From: Planktosalinus sp963977065
GTDB taxonomy: Bacteria; Bacteroidota; Bacteroidia; Flavobacteriales; Flavobacteriaceae
Direction: 5' to 3'
Assembly: GCA_963977065.1 (NCBI GenBank)
Contig: CAXBNF010000007.1
Coordinates: 47,618 to 111,617 of the forward strand
Length of the DNA stretch: 64,000 nucleotides
Position 1 is the stretch's first letter, and every line of letters begins with the position of its first letter. A program made the position numbers and the translations under genes. The notes under the pieces are model-generated. The model searched no databases. It saw only the letters and a list, made by a program, of their open reading frames with translations, and was not told the DNA's origin. Shown piece after piece: positions 1 to 9,368 of the stretch.

Positions 1-610
1 GGACTGCATAATCGAGAGATTCTTTGTCACCATCGAGATACCCTTTTAATACTTTTCTTACATGAAAATCATTGGCCAATTGAAAAAGCAAAACCGGGTC
101 ATCAACTTCTTTGCGTTTCACTTTGTCTATATATTGTTTTGGTGTAAGCTCTTTAGCATACTTACTATAGTTAGGAATTCTTCCTCCAAAAACAATAGAA
201 CGCAAATTGAGTTGTTCACAGAGTTCTTTTCTTGCTTCATACAATCTTCTCCCCAGTCGCAATCCTCTGAATTCAGGATGAATAAATACATCGATACCAT
301 ACAAAACATCACCGTTTTCTGAGTGGGTGTTGAAAGTGAAATTACCCGTTATCTGAGTATAAGAATGGTCATCATCATATTTTGATGAATCGACGATAAT
401 ACTCAAGGCACAGCCCACAATGCGGTCATCAATTTCAATACAGAGCTGTCCCTGCGGAAATTTTTTAAGCAGGGTTTTAATTTCCTTTTCTGTCCAGTAA
501 TCTTCAGGCATGCCGTTGTAAGACTCAATCATCGATTTTTTCAATTCGATATAATCTGAAACCAAGAGGTTTCTGAGTTCAATTTTTGGTGACTGGTCTA
601 AAATTTCCAT
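1..610 (-). CDS. GNAT acetyltransferase domain, probable N-terminus of a bifunctional GNAT/carbon-nitrogen hydrolase (truncated by window edge)
   Basis: An open minus-strand frame starts at the ATG at 608-610 and runs off the left edge, giving 203 residues without a stop. It reads MEILDQSPKIELRNL and then shows a GNAT acetyl-CoA-binding pattern, VFIHPEFRGLRLGRRLYEA, at about residues 111-129. This N-terminus resembles the Bacteroidota proteins in which a GNAT domain precedes a nitrilase-like carbon-nitrogen hydrolase; that second half would lie outside the window, so the bifunctional call is inference. The gene lies 72 bp downstream of the ComM-like gene on the same strand and may be co-transcribed. 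The acyl acceptor is unknown. Confidence 0.75.
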   Translation of the reverse strand, partial: MEILDQSPKIELRNLLVSDYIELKKSMIESYNGMPEDYWTEKEIKTLLKKFPQGQLCIEIDDRIVGCALSIIVDSSKYDDDHSYTQITGNFTFNTHSENGDVLYGIDVFIHPEFRGLRLGRRLYEARKELCEQLNLRSIVFGGRIPNYSKYAKELTPKQYIDKVKRKEVDDPVLLFQLANDFHVRKVLKGYLDGDKESLDYAV

Positions 611-682
611 AATTGTTTTTAAGTGTAGCCTAAATATAATCTAAAATGTGAATCTTAAAATTTTTTAATACCACTTTAACGA

Positions 683-2227
683 TTAACCAAACCAACCATC
701 ACGGTCGAGACTCCTGTATTGTATAGCTTCTGAAATATGATTCCCCACAATAGATTCACTACCTTCAAGGTCTGCTATAGTGCGGGCTACTTTTAAAATT
801 CTGTCATAAGCTCTTGCCGAAAGATTCAAGCGTTCCATAGCCACTTTTAATTGAGATAATGATGCCTCATCCAGTTTACAAAACTGCCTGATTTGTTTGA
901 CACCCATCTGTGCATTGTAGTGAATGTTATCAATATCCTGAAATCGCTTTGTTTGTACTTCTCTTGCAACAGCTACACGCTCTCTTATCACAACACTGCT
1001 TTCACCTTTACGCTCCTCACTGAGTTTTTCAAAAGGGACAGGATTAACTTCAATATGAATATCAATGCGGTCTAGTAAAGGTCCTGAAATTTTACTGAGG
1101 TATCGTTGCATTTCAGCCGGAGAGGAAGTTACCGGTGCATCCGGATCATTAAAATACCCGCCGGGACTGGGGTTCATACTTGCTACCAGCATAAAACTAC
1201 TGGGGTATGTAACTGTAAATTTTGCTCTGGAAATGGTAACCTCTCTGTCTTCAAGGGGTTGTCTCATCACTTCAAGCACACCTCTTTTAAATTCCGGAAG
1301 TTCATCGAGAAAAAGGACTCCATTATGAGAAAGGGATATTTCACCAGGCTGCGGATAAGCACCACCGCCAACTAAAGCAACATCACTTATCGTGTGGTGG
1401 GGGCTTCGAAAGGGCCGTTGCGTCATAATTCCTGAATGTTCTTTAGTGCGCCCTGCCACACTGTGTATTTTAGTAGTTTCCAGCGCTTCATCAAGCGTCA
1501 TGGGCGGTAAGATTGACGGCAAACGTTTTGCGAGCATTGTTTTACCGGAGCCCGGAGGACCAATAAGTATAATGTTGTGCCCTCCCGCAGCAGCGATTTC
1601 CATACATCGTTTTATGGATTCTTGACCTTTCACATCGGCAAAATCAAATTCGGGATGGTTTAAGTGTTCATAAAACTCAGCTTTGATATCGACAATGGTT
1701 TGTTCTAATGGGCTGTCTTTATCAAAAAAATCAATCACTTCAGAGATGGAGTCCACACCAAAAACTTCCAGCCCTTCCACAATGGCAGCTTCTTTCGCAT
1801 TTATTTTTGGAAGAATAAACCCTTTAAACCCTTCTTCTCTAGCTTTAAAGGCTATTGGTAAAGCACCTCTTATTGACTGTAAATTTCCGTCAAGTGAGAG
1901 TTCTCCCATTATGATATAGTCTTCGGGATTATTTTTTAATTGAATTTGTTCTGTAGCAGCGAGAATGCCAATAGCCAACGGTAAATCATAAGCAGAGCCT
2001 TCTTTTCTTAAATCAGCCGGAGCCATATTCAAGGTGATTTTTTTTCCCGGAATTTTGTATCCATTGTTTTGAAGGGCGGCGGCGATTCTGTGGTTGCTTT
2101 CACGTATAGCGTTATCTGGCAATCCCACAAGGTGGTAGCCCACTCCTTTTCCCGCTACATTAACTTCTATGGTGATTGTGGTAGCCTCAACGCCAAAAAA
2201 AGCACTCCCATAAACTTTTGCAAGCAT
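683..2227 (-). CDS. comM: YifB/ComM family Mg chelatase-like AAA+ ATPase
   Basis: A 514-residue protein of normal family length. The N-terminal ChlI-like domain (about residues 20-145) is followed by an AAA+ Mg-chelatase domain with Walker A GPPGSGKT at 223-230 and a Walker B VLFLDELPEF near 305, then the C-terminal Mg-chelatase helical domain containing LNLSARAYDRILKVARTIADL. In proteobacteria ComM is a hexameric helicase that promotes branch migration during natural transformation; YifB homologues are widespread in organisms not known to be competent. No other competence gene is visible here, so the role in this host is inferred only from family. The start is an ATG; upstream on the minus strand lies the terminator of the subtilase gene. 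Confidence 0.9.
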   Translation of the reverse strand: MLAKVYGSAFFGVEATTITIEVNVAGKGVGYHLVGLPDNAIRESNHRIAAALQNNGYKIPGKKITLNMAPADLRKEGSAYDLPLAIGILAATEQIQLKNNPEDYIIMGELSLDGNLQSIRGALPIAFKAREEGFKGFILPKINAKEAAIVEGLEVFGVDSISEVIDFFDKDSPLEQTIVDIKAEFYEHLNHPEFDFADVKGQESIKRCMEIAAAGGHNIILIGPPGSGKTMLAKRLPSILPPMTLDEALETTKIHSVAGRTKEHSGIMTQRPFRSPHHTISDVALVGGGAYPQPGEISLSHNGVLFLDELPEFKRGVLEVMRQPLEDREVTISRAKFTVTYPSSFMLVASMNPSPGGYFNDPDAPVTSSPAEMQRYLSKISGPLLDRIDIHIEVNPVPFEKLSEERKGESSVVIRERVAVAREVQTKRFQDIDNIHYNAQMGVKQIRQFCKLDEASLSQLKVAMERLNLSARAYDRILKVARTIADLEGSESIVGNHISEAIQYRSLDRDGWFG

Positions 2228-2273
2228 AAAAATAATTTTAGTTAATATGATGAATCGTCAAGGAGGTCTCCAT

Positions 2274-2305
2274 AAAAAAACCTCCTCAAATTAATGGGGA
2301 GGTTT
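2274..2305 (-). terminator. Rho-independent terminator of the subtilase gene
   Basis: On the minus strand AAACCTCC pairs with GGAGGTTT across a loop of about 12 nt, and the stem is followed by a run of T. It lies 24 bp past the stop of the T9SS subtilase and separates it from the ComM-like gene. Confidence 0.85.
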
Positions 2306-2328
2306 AAATTTAATAAAAATTGTTGAGT

Positions 2329-4239
2329 TTATCTTTTTATAAACTTGTAAACTTTTGAAGCGTTGTCTATAGTCACTCTTAAAAAGTAAGTTCCGGTTTT
2401 TAGATTACTAATATCGAGCATAGTTGAATTTGCATTCACGATATAGGTTCCCATTGACTGTCCTAACAAGTTTATAATTTCAAGTTCAGAAATCTGTGTG
2501 AGTGCCTGAACATTGAGTTCGTTATTTGCAGGATTTGGAAATATTGATGCTTGTACAAAGTCATTAGATGGTGTACCTAGCGTTACCTCTGTTACTTCAA
2601 ATCCTGAAAGTATCACAGACACAGCTTGTTCACCTTCTTCTAAAGTACCTTTATGTGAAACTCTAATTAAATAGTCTCCCGCAGGATTGTCAATTTCAAT
2701 TTTTTCAATATTATCTCTTATGTTATCTCCATTTGTTGCTGGAGCAGTAAAATTAAAGTGATCAAGAACCCAAGGCAAAGAAACATCTTGATTTTCATCA
2801 AATACTCTTAAGTCAAGGTCATTAATTAGTATTGGGGTGTCGTCATCTTCAACTTGACCCGGAACTATATTACCTTGTTTATCTAACCAGGTTATGGAAG
2901 CTACTAACCGCTCACCGGGAACGGCATTTCCTGTAATTTCAATATTTTGACCATCTTGAATTGTCAATTCTAAAATATGAGATGTTGTACCATCATTGGA
3001 AATGATTTCAGCAGCTCTTTCTGTATTGATTAAACCCCATCCAAAACGATAATCGGGTCCTGGAAAAGCGCCGGCTTCATCTGCAGTGTGGAGTACCAAG
3101 CCTCTTAAAGTAGATGATCTCATAAATTCAGCATTCAAATTGTTGTAATGTTGCTGTAATAAAAGAAGTGCTCCGGCCACGCTTGGTGCTGCCATTGAAG
3201 TACCTGAAAAATTAGAATAGCTGGCATTACTTGTTGCTGTTGAAGAAAAAGTATTGACTCCTTTTGCAGAAATATCTGGCTTTACCCTCCCATCATCTGG
3301 AGGACCCCAGCTACTAAAAGATGACATACTTACACTTCCGGCGTTTACATAATTTAAAACTTGAAAGGTTGCTGCTACAACTAAATTATTTTTTGAAACA
3401 GCTTGGTTTGTTAGTATATCAAAACCACCATCTCCCTGGTTATTGTGAGCTGTATTCCTAGCATTACCGGCAGCCCAAACAGGCAAATAATAAGGAGCAC
3501 CAAATTGTATTTGATCCCAAAGTCTTGACGAACCTGTATATTTTCCTAAATACCAAACTGGCAGCGCAGGTCCTGAGCCACCATCTGGTGGTACTCCATA
3601 AGAGTGGTTTGAAACTAACAATCCTACATCAGTAATTGCTGCAAGAACCTCACCGGCATCACTTCCCACTCTGAAAGAATAATTAATTGATTCTGCCAGT
3701 GGTGCCATCCCTTTACCATTTCCTGATTGAAATGCTTCTGAGCCTATTACAGTACCCGTTACGTGAGTAGCATGAGAACTCAATTGTGTCTCTGTATCAA
3801 TATGAACAGCACGACCTTCAAGTAACTGATGTGCTTCTCTTACCAGACCACCGTCCCAAACTCCAACGAGCATATTTTCTCCATTCAAATCCAAGCCGGA
3901 ACTCCCGCCGGTATGAACTCTATCTGCTCTTGCAGTGATTCCTGCATTTCTGTTCATGGTTTCATAATAGATGGGCTGTCCATCAATTACATCAATAAGA
4001 AAACCAACACCTCCATCTTCAAATTCATAGGTATCTAACCATCCGTTTACAGTTGCTTGTTCCAATGCTCTTTGCCTCTGGTTTTCATATTCTGACGCCA
4101 CTTGTACTCGTAATTGGTTCAAATAGTTCAAATCATAATTTGATTTGATTTGTTCACGCTCAGTGGGCGTTTGAGCAAATGTATTCAAAGAAAATACAAC
4201 TGCCAGCAAGCACAATATGCTTTTTGTAAAAAATTTCAT
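2329..4239 (-). CDS. Secreted S8 subtilisin-like serine peptidase with T9SS type A sorting domain
   Basis: A 636-residue protein with a cleavable signal peptide (residues 1 to about 22, ending FAQ). The S8 triad is visible: Asp in VGVWDGG (about 129), His in SSHATHVTGTVIG (156) and Ser in FSGTSMAAPSVAG (about 350). A pre-peptidase C-terminal-like beta domain follows (about 420-550), then the sorting domain from ASIFPNPANNELNV to the terminal KVYKFIKR. The protein is predicted to cross the outer membrane through the type IX system and act as an extracellular or surface-attached protease. It stands alone, with its own terminator downstream and an AT-rich leader upstream. The physiological substrate is unknown. 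Confidence 0.93.
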   Translation of the reverse strand: MKFFTKSILCLLAVVFSLNTFAQTPTEREQIKSNYDLNYLNQLRVQVASEYENQRQRALEQATVNGWLDTYEFEDGGVGFLIDVIDGQPIYYETMNRNAGITARADRVHTGGSSGLDLNGENMLVGVWDGGLVREAHQLLEGRAVHIDTETQLSSHATHVTGTVIGSEAFQSGNGKGMAPLAESINYSFRVGSDAGEVLAAITDVGLLVSNHSYGVPPDGGSGPALPVWYLGKYTGSSRLWDQIQFGAPYYLPVWAAGNARNTAHNNQGDGGFDILTNQAVSKNNLVVAATFQVLNYVNAGSVSMSSFSSWGPPDDGRVKPDISAKGVNTFSSTATSNASYSNFSGTSMAAPSVAGALLLLQQHYNNLNAEFMRSSTLRGLVLHTADEAGAFPGPDYRFGWGLINTERAAEIISNDGTTSHILELTIQDGQNIEITGNAVPGERLVASITWLDKQGNIVPGQVEDDDTPILINDLDLRVFDENQDVSLPWVLDHFNFTAPATNGDNIRDNIEKIEIDNPAGDYLIRVSHKGTLEEGEQAVSVILSGFEVTEVTLGTPSNDFVQASIFPNPANNELNVQALTQISELEIINLLGQSMGTYIVNANSTMLDISNLKTGTYFLRVTIDNASKVYKFIKR

Positions 4240-4550
4240 AGTTTAAAAATTAAGTGAATAACAATTTTTTTTTGCTAATTTAATAAATTTAAATTAATTA
4301 TAATCTTAGGTTTTAGTAATTATAAAAATTGTAACATAAAGTATTTATTTTTAAAATCCATTTCTATTAAAAATTACGTGTATATACTTATTGAAATGAC
4401 AGTCAAATTGAAGTATATTTGACTCTGTTTTTTAGTAAAAAGGTTAAGCCATTTGTAATTAAATTATTGTGGGGATGATGATTTAATCCAAGGTTTAGCC
4501 ATAAAATTAAGATTTTTTACTAAGCTTAGACAAAGCGTAATAGATTTATT
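4240..4550. other. AT-rich intergenic region
   Basis: These 311 bp lie between the start of the subtilase and the end of the DsbD-like gene. They are very AT-rich and hold the subtilase promoter/leader plus the hairpin at the DsbD-like stop codon. I see no convincing reading frame or repeat. Confidence 0.6.
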
Positions 4551-4565
4551 CTATTGCGCTTTTTT
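4534..4565. terminator. Hairpin overlapping the DsbD-like stop codon
   Basis: AGCGTAATAGA and TCTATTGCGCT form an 11-bp near-perfect stem with a five-base loop. The stop codon of the minus-strand DsbD-like gene lies inside the stem. The strong T-run is on the plus strand; on the minus strand only TTTGTC follows. It is therefore either a weak terminator for the minus gene or mainly a block to plus-strand antisense transcription. Confidence 0.5.
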
Positions 4566-7022
4566 AATTTCAGACCATCGTTCCAATCCACAATTTAAAA
4601 ATTCTTTGTACCCCTCTTTATCCGGCATATAAGCTACCGGTCTGTTGAGTATTTTTCCATCTGGCGAAGCCAGAACATAATAAGGCTGTGAATTTTTGTT
4701 GAAATGTATTGCTTGAAAGTCGGCCCATTTGTTGCCCACATTGCGCATTTGTCTTCCACTTAAAGCTGATGTGTAAGTTTCGTCAAGCGATGCCCTTTCA
4801 TCCACATACAAAGAGATTAAAACATACTCATTATTAATCAAGTTATAGATTTCTGGGTCACTCCACACCTGGTCTTCCATTCGTCTGCAGTTTACACAAC
4901 CATGTCCTGTAAAATCGATCAATACCGGTTTGTTGGAGCGTTTAGCATATTCCATTCCTTCTTCAAAATCTTTGTAACAATTTAAATTCAAAGGACAGGT
5001 ATTTGGAAAGATATAACTATGTCCAGCCGGTGGTGCCAATCCGCTTAAGAGGTTTGGAGTTATAAAGCCCTTTGATTGCTCGCTTACGCGAAAGCCCATA
5101 GACATATAAACAATCAAAAACAACATGCTTAATGAAAATGCCCATCTTGTGGGAGAAATCTTTTTTACAGGCGAATCGTGTGGAAACTTTAGATAACCCA
5201 TAAAATATAGTAACATACCTAATGCGCATAGAATCCATAATGCAAGGAATAATTCGTAGGGTAGTATTTTCCATCCCATAGTCATATCTGCGATAGACAA
5301 GAATTTTAATGCTAGGGCAATTTCTACAAAACCTAAAGTGACTTTGACACTGTTCATCCACCCGCCCGATTTTGGCATGGAATTCAACCAACCCGGGAAG
5401 GCAGCAAAAAGTGCAAATGGAAGTGCCAATGCCAGTGAAAATCCAAACATCCCAACAAGTGGACCCACAGGGATTCTTCCTAAAATTGTAGGACCACCAC
5501 CCACAGCAGTTTCAACTAATAGAGTTCCAATTATGGGACCTGTACAAGAGAACGAAACCAAAGATAACGTAAATGCCATAAAGAAAATTCCGGCAAGACC
5601 GCCCTGATCTGATGCTTTGTCTGTTTGGCTAATCCATTTACTGGGAAGTGTGATTTCAAAATAGCCAAAAAAGGAAATGGCAAATACAATAAACAATACC
5701 GCAAAACCTATATTAAACCAGGCGTTTGTTGAAAGTAAATTCAATGCATCTGCACCAAATAAACCGGTAATCAACAAGCCCAAAATAACGTAAATAACAA
5801 TGATTGACAATCCATAGATTACAGCATTTTTTAATCCTTTTGCTTTACTGGTACTGCTTTTGGTAAAGAAACTTACGGTAAGTGGTATCATTGGAAACAC
5901 ACAAGGAGTAAGTAATGCAATAAGCCCCCCTAAGAATCCTGCTATAAAAACCCACCAAAAATTACTTGAATCTTCTTCTTCCTGTGAGGTTCCTGAACAA
6001 TCTGTATTGGCATCTGTATAATCAAATTCAAAATAAACAGGGGTTCCCTCACCGGTCACTTTATCTGAAGATGATTTTAATCCGGCTCCCTCAAAAACAA
6101 ATTCGCCAGTTTCCGGATTGAAATTAAAATCCAATCCCGTGGGAGGCAAACACTTTTCATCATCACACGCCATAAATTCCAAAAAGCCCGAAATAGGTTT
6201 GCTTTTATCAAGCACCTTTACTGAAATTTCAAAACGACCATCTTCTCTTAATTTGATGGTTTCCATTTCAAACAATTTATCAAAACCGGAAACGATATTG
6301 GAACTACTTTCGCTTATTTCTTTAAAAACATCAAAACCGGACTCATCATCAAAAACAACTTCAGTGGGAAGCGGCCCCAATAAATCGGGGTCCATTTTGT
6401 GTGAATAAATCGACCAGCCTTCATCAATAACGGCATCAAAAACAAAGGTGTAAACATCTTCATTTAGGGTGATTAATTGACCTTTCCAAGTCACCGGATT
6501 GATGAATTCTTCAGATTCAAACATTACATCCTGAGTTGAATCTATTGTTTCCTCTGGAGCGTTTTCTTCTAATTGGAATACAAACTCCAATAACTCCGGT
6601 GCCAGACATTTTTCGTCATCACACACCATATAGTAAACCTCGGCTTTAATTACTTGCAATGAGGGGTTTGTGACTTTTACTTTTTGGCTAAAAAGAACTT
6701 CTCCTTCAAACTTTTTAATGTCCATTTTAAAAATGGGGTCAAACATAGGAGCTTTATCGGGTTCCTGTGTGTTGCCAACCAATTCAAAATCGCCTGTCTC
6801 AATACCGGGATATGAAAATTCAGTGGGAATGGGTCCTTCATCACCGGAACCCTCTTGAGAATAAAGATACCAGCCGGCGTCTAGGGTTGCTTTGAAAATT
6901 AAGGTGTAATTCTCAGAATCTGTATTTTCTAAGGATGTTTCCCATGCAATGGGGTTGAGAATTTGACTTTGTGCAAGGAATGAAGAACACAAAAGAAGAA
7001 GGGCTAAAAAGAATCTACTCAT
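4551..7022 (-). CDS. DsbD-like thiol:disulfide interchange protein with two N-terminal sensor domains
   Basis: An 823-residue inner-membrane protein. After a signal peptide (ending near AQSQ) there are two tandem copies of a DsbD-alpha-like immunoglobulin domain (about 22-160 and 174-320), both containing an NPxxW opening, GW-YS and a CDDEKCL motif. The central part (about 350-640) has about eight membrane segments with conserved TPCVFPM and FSCTGPIIG cysteines. A C-terminal thioredoxin domain carries CVNC at about 708-711. In DsbD electrons pass from cytoplasmic thioredoxin through the membrane cysteines to periplasmic targets. The start overlaps the stop of tilS by one base (TAATG), indicating translational coupling at the end of the asnB-like/neuB-like/tilS run. 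Confidence 0.9.
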   Translation of the reverse strand: MSRFFLALLLLCSSFLAQSQILNPIAWETSLENTDSENYTLIFKATLDAGWYLYSQEGSGDEGPIPTEFSYPGIETGDFELVGNTQEPDKAPMFDPIFKMDIKKFEGEVLFSQKVKVTNPSLQVIKAEVYYMVCDDEKCLAPELLEFVFQLEENAPEETIDSTQDVMFESEEFINPVTWKGQLITLNEDVYTFVFDAVIDEGWSIYSHKMDPDLLGPLPTEVVFDDESGFDVFKEISESSSNIVSGFDKLFEMETIKLREDGRFEISVKVLDKSKPISGFLEFMACDDEKCLPPTGLDFNFNPETGEFVFEGAGLKSSSDKVTGEGTPVYFEFDYTDANTDCSGTSQEEEDSSNFWWVFIAGFLGGLIALLTPCVFPMIPLTVSFFTKSSTSKAKGLKNAVIYGLSIIVIYVILGLLITGLFGADALNLLSTNAWFNIGFAVLFIVFAISFFGYFEITLPSKWISQTDKASDQGGLAGIFFMAFTLSLVSFSCTGPIIGTLLVETAVGGGPTILGRIPVGPLVGMFGFSLALALPFALFAAFPGWLNSMPKSGGWMNSVKVTLGFVEIALALKFLSIADMTMGWKILPYELFLALWILCALGMLLYFMGYLKFPHDSPVKKISPTRWAFSLSMLFLIVYMSMGFRVSEQSKGFITPNLLSGLAPPAGHSYIFPNTCPLNLNCYKDFEEGMEYAKRSNKPVLIDFTGHGCVNCRRMEDQVWSDPEIYNLINNEYVLISLYVDERASLDETYTSALSGRQMRNVGNKWADFQAIHFNKNSQPYYVLASPDGKILNRPVAYMPDKEGYKEFLNCGLERWSEIKKAQ

Positions 7023-8338
7023 TATTGAAGCTGAATTTTTAAAATAGTCTTGGTTTTTGATGTCACTTTAAATCTGTTGTCAGCTCTTAAACCCAATACC
7101 CATACTACTTCATCACCACTTAAAAGCAACCAGATTTTTTTCTTAGCTAGCAAAGATAACTTTTCATCTTTAAAAAACTTGCTAATTTTCTTTTTTCCGA
7201 TCATACCAAAAGGGTGAAATACATCTGCTTCCCTCCATCTTCTTAGTCTCAATGGAAATTTTAAAAGATCATAATCAACAAAAATTGTCTCTTTAGAAAC
7301 ATCCTCAAGCTCTTTAACACGTTCAAAAGATATTTTGACAGGCTTTTCAATGGATTGAGTATCTCTTAATATTTGAATCTCCTGTGAATCAGTATGTGAG
7401 TTGTCTGAGGAAATAGATTGCAAAATTAAATAATCACGATTCTTTAAAAGAATATGTGTTCTTGAAACAACCTGCTTCCCTGATTGTCCACTCAGTAATT
7501 CGTAAATATCATCCCAGGCAGTAAAACCAAAAGGGACTAAAAGTTCATACAAAAGTGCTTTCACATTGGGAAGTTTTTTCAACTTAGAAACTGAAAGTCT
7601 ATAGCCTTCTTTAGTTTCTTCAACAACATAAGTAAAAATCAATGCGACATAATCTTCAATTAGTAACTGACTGTTTTGTAGATGTTCACGAGTTGTCTTG
7701 TAGTTATGAAGTAAAGCAGGAGTTACCTCTTTCCATTTTGGTATGACATCCAGCCGCAGGGCATTTCGCAAATATTTGTTTGAAAAGTTACTGCTGTCAT
7801 CTCTCCATTTTAGGTTGTGCCTTTCGGCGAAAGCCAGTATTTCACTTCTTGAAAACGCTAGAAGGGGTCTGATTATTTTTTGATTGTATTCAGGAATGCC
7901 GGTGAGACCTTTAAGACCGGTTCCCCTTGAAAAATTGATTAAAAAGGTTTCCAAGTCATCATCTAGATGATGACCTGTAAGGATATATTTTATCTTTAGT
8001 TGACCTGAGAGTTCCTCAAACCATTGATATCTCAATGTTCGGGCGGCCATTTGTATGCTTAATCCGTGTTCATCAGCAAACGCTTCTGTTTCAAAAGTTT
8101 CTGTGTAAATGGGAAGTTCCAGTTTTTTTGAAAGTTGGATAACAAATTGAGAATCGGTGTCACTTTCATTTCCGCGAAGCGAAAAATTACAATGTGCCAA
8201 AGTAATATCATAACCACATTTTACTAACAAATGGGTGAGCACAACGCTATCCAATCCGCCGCTGCAAGCCACCAGTAATTTTTCATTTTTTAGAAATGAG
8301 AATCGGACATCAAGATGTGACTGAAACTTAGATAACAT
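7022..8338 (-). CDS. tilS: tRNA(Ile)-lysidine synthase
   Basis: A 438-residue protein with the PP-loop ATP pyrophosphatase motif SGGLDS at residues 26-31, followed by HCNFSLRGNESD and TGHHLDDDLETFL, all typical of TilS. The C-terminal half contains the TilS substrate-binding domain (LRRWREADVFHPFGM). It ligates lysine to C34 of the tRNA-Ile with CAU anticodon, so that AUA is read as isoleucine; it is normally essential. It lies between the NeuB-like gene (7 bp upstream) and the DsbD-like gene (1-bp overlap) on one apparent transcript. Confidence 0.95.
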   Translation of the reverse strand: MLSKFQSHLDVRFSFLKNEKLLVACSGGLDSVVLTHLLVKCGYDITLAHCNFSLRGNESDTDSQFVIQLSKKLELPIYTETFETEAFADEHGLSIQMAARTLRYQWFEELSGQLKIKYILTGHHLDDDLETFLINFSRGTGLKGLTGIPEYNQKIIRPLLAFSRSEILAFAERHNLKWRDDSSNFSNKYLRNALRLDVIPKWKEVTPALLHNYKTTREHLQNSQLLIEDYVALIFTYVVEETKEGYRLSVSKLKKLPNVKALLYELLVPFGFTAWDDIYELLSGQSGKQVVSRTHILLKNRDYLILQSISSDNSHTDSQEIQILRDTQSIEKPVKISFERVKELEDVSKETIFVDYDLLKFPLRLRRWREADVFHPFGMIGKKKISKFFKDEKLSLLAKKKIWLLLSGDEVVWVLGLRADNRFKVTSKTKTILKIQLQ

Positions 8339-8345
8339 AAGGGAA

Positions 8346-9359
8346 TTAAACTAGAATATCTTCCAAAGTTAAGAAATCCCATTGGTTTTTATCACGCCTC
8401 AATTGTTTTCCTAAAACTTCCTGAAATTGAGAGGCACTTATCCCATAACCTCTAGGTTTTTTTGCTTCAAGGTCCTCAAAAGTTAACAAGCTTCCTGCTT
8501 TCAGGTTTTTATTGACTGCCAGTGATTTTTCAAAAATGTTTTTTAATTCAACAAATTGTGAATTGTCATTTTTATCTACTAAAGGATACTGTTTTGTTGA
8601 AACACTCCCAAGCGATTTAACCAAAACTTTAGCTTCATCAATCGTTAAGGATGAAGAAGCATCCGGACCGGTTTCCAGATTGTTTAGTTTGACGTGAAAT
8701 TCCAGAATTTCTGCTCCAAGGGAAATGGCTGCAATTCCTGTTTCAATATTAGCTGAATGGTCTGAATATCCTACCGGCACTTTATAACGCTTTTTCAATT
8801 GCTGTATCACATTGAGTCCATAGTTTTCTGGAGTTGTGGGATAACTTGTGGTGCATTGAAGAATGGAAAATGACACTTGATGTGCTTTTAAAAAAGATAC
8901 TGTTTTATCTAATTCTTCAAAGGAACTCATCCCGCTGGAGAGTATAATAGGTTTTTTTGTCAAAGCTATTTTTTGCAACATCAAAAAATTAGTTACTTCT
9001 CCAGAACCAACTTTATAACGCTTCACTCCCACTTCCTCAAGCAAATCGACCGCGGCATTGCTGAAGGGTGAGGACATAAATTCAAGATCTACCTCATCAC
9101 AATGTGCCTTGAGTTCTTTCCATTGGGCTAGGCTAAACTCCATGCGTTTCCAGTAATCAAATCGGGTTTTATCCTCAGTGTTCATTTTAATTCTAAAGGG
9201 CTCGTGAATACTGCTTTCAGCATCAGCTATGTGCGTTTGAAATTTGATTGCGTTCACACCGGTTGTTGCCACAGCCTCGATATATTCGTGGGCTTTTTCT
9301 ATGCTTCCGTTATGGGCTTGAGCAATTTCTGCAATCAGGAATGGTTGTTTTTTTTTCAA
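8346..9359 (-). CDS. NeuB-family N-acetylneuraminate (sialic/nonulosonic acid) synthase-like protein, TTG start
   Basis: A 337-residue protein with the NeuB TIM-barrel opening PFLIAEIAQAHNGS and KFQTH, the segment SSGMSSFEELDKT and GYSDHS. A C-terminal SAF/antifreeze-like domain reads KKPRGYGISASQF. Family enzymes condense phosphoenolpyruvate with an N-acetylmannosamine-type sugar to give nonulosonic acids. No ATG precedes the first barrel strand: the frame begins at TTG, 9 bp after the stop of the preceding gene and in the same frame as it, so translation is probably coupled. No neuA, neuC or polysaccharide genes are nearby, so the exact substrate (sialic, legionaminic, pseudaminic or other) cannot be stated. 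Confidence 0.82.
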   Translation of the reverse strand: MKKKQPFLIAEIAQAHNGSIEKAHEYIEAVATTGVNAIKFQTHIADAESSIHEPFRIKMNTEDKTRFDYWKRMEFSLAQWKELKAHCDEVDLEFMSSPFSNAAVDLLEEVGVKRYKVGSGEVTNFLMLQKIALTKKPIILSSGMSSFEELDKTVSFLKAHQVSFSILQCTTSYPTTPENYGLNVIQQLKKRYKVPVGYSDHSANIETGIAAISLGAEILEFHVKLNNLETGPDASSSLTIDEAKVLVKSLGSVSTKQYPLVDKNDNSQFVELKNIFEKSLAVNKNLKAGSLLTFEDLEAKKPRGYGISASQFQEVLGKQLRRDKNQWDFLTLEDILV

Positions 9360-9368
9360 ATCAAGCGA

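Noticed and set aside
683..2227. ComM as proof of natural competence
   Set aside because: YifB-family proteins are found in many non-competent bacteria and no DNA-uptake genes are in the window.
8346..9359. A sialic- or legionaminic-acid biosynthesis cluster
   Set aside because: Only the NeuB-like gene is present; no CMP-transferase, epimerase or glycan-export gene is near it.
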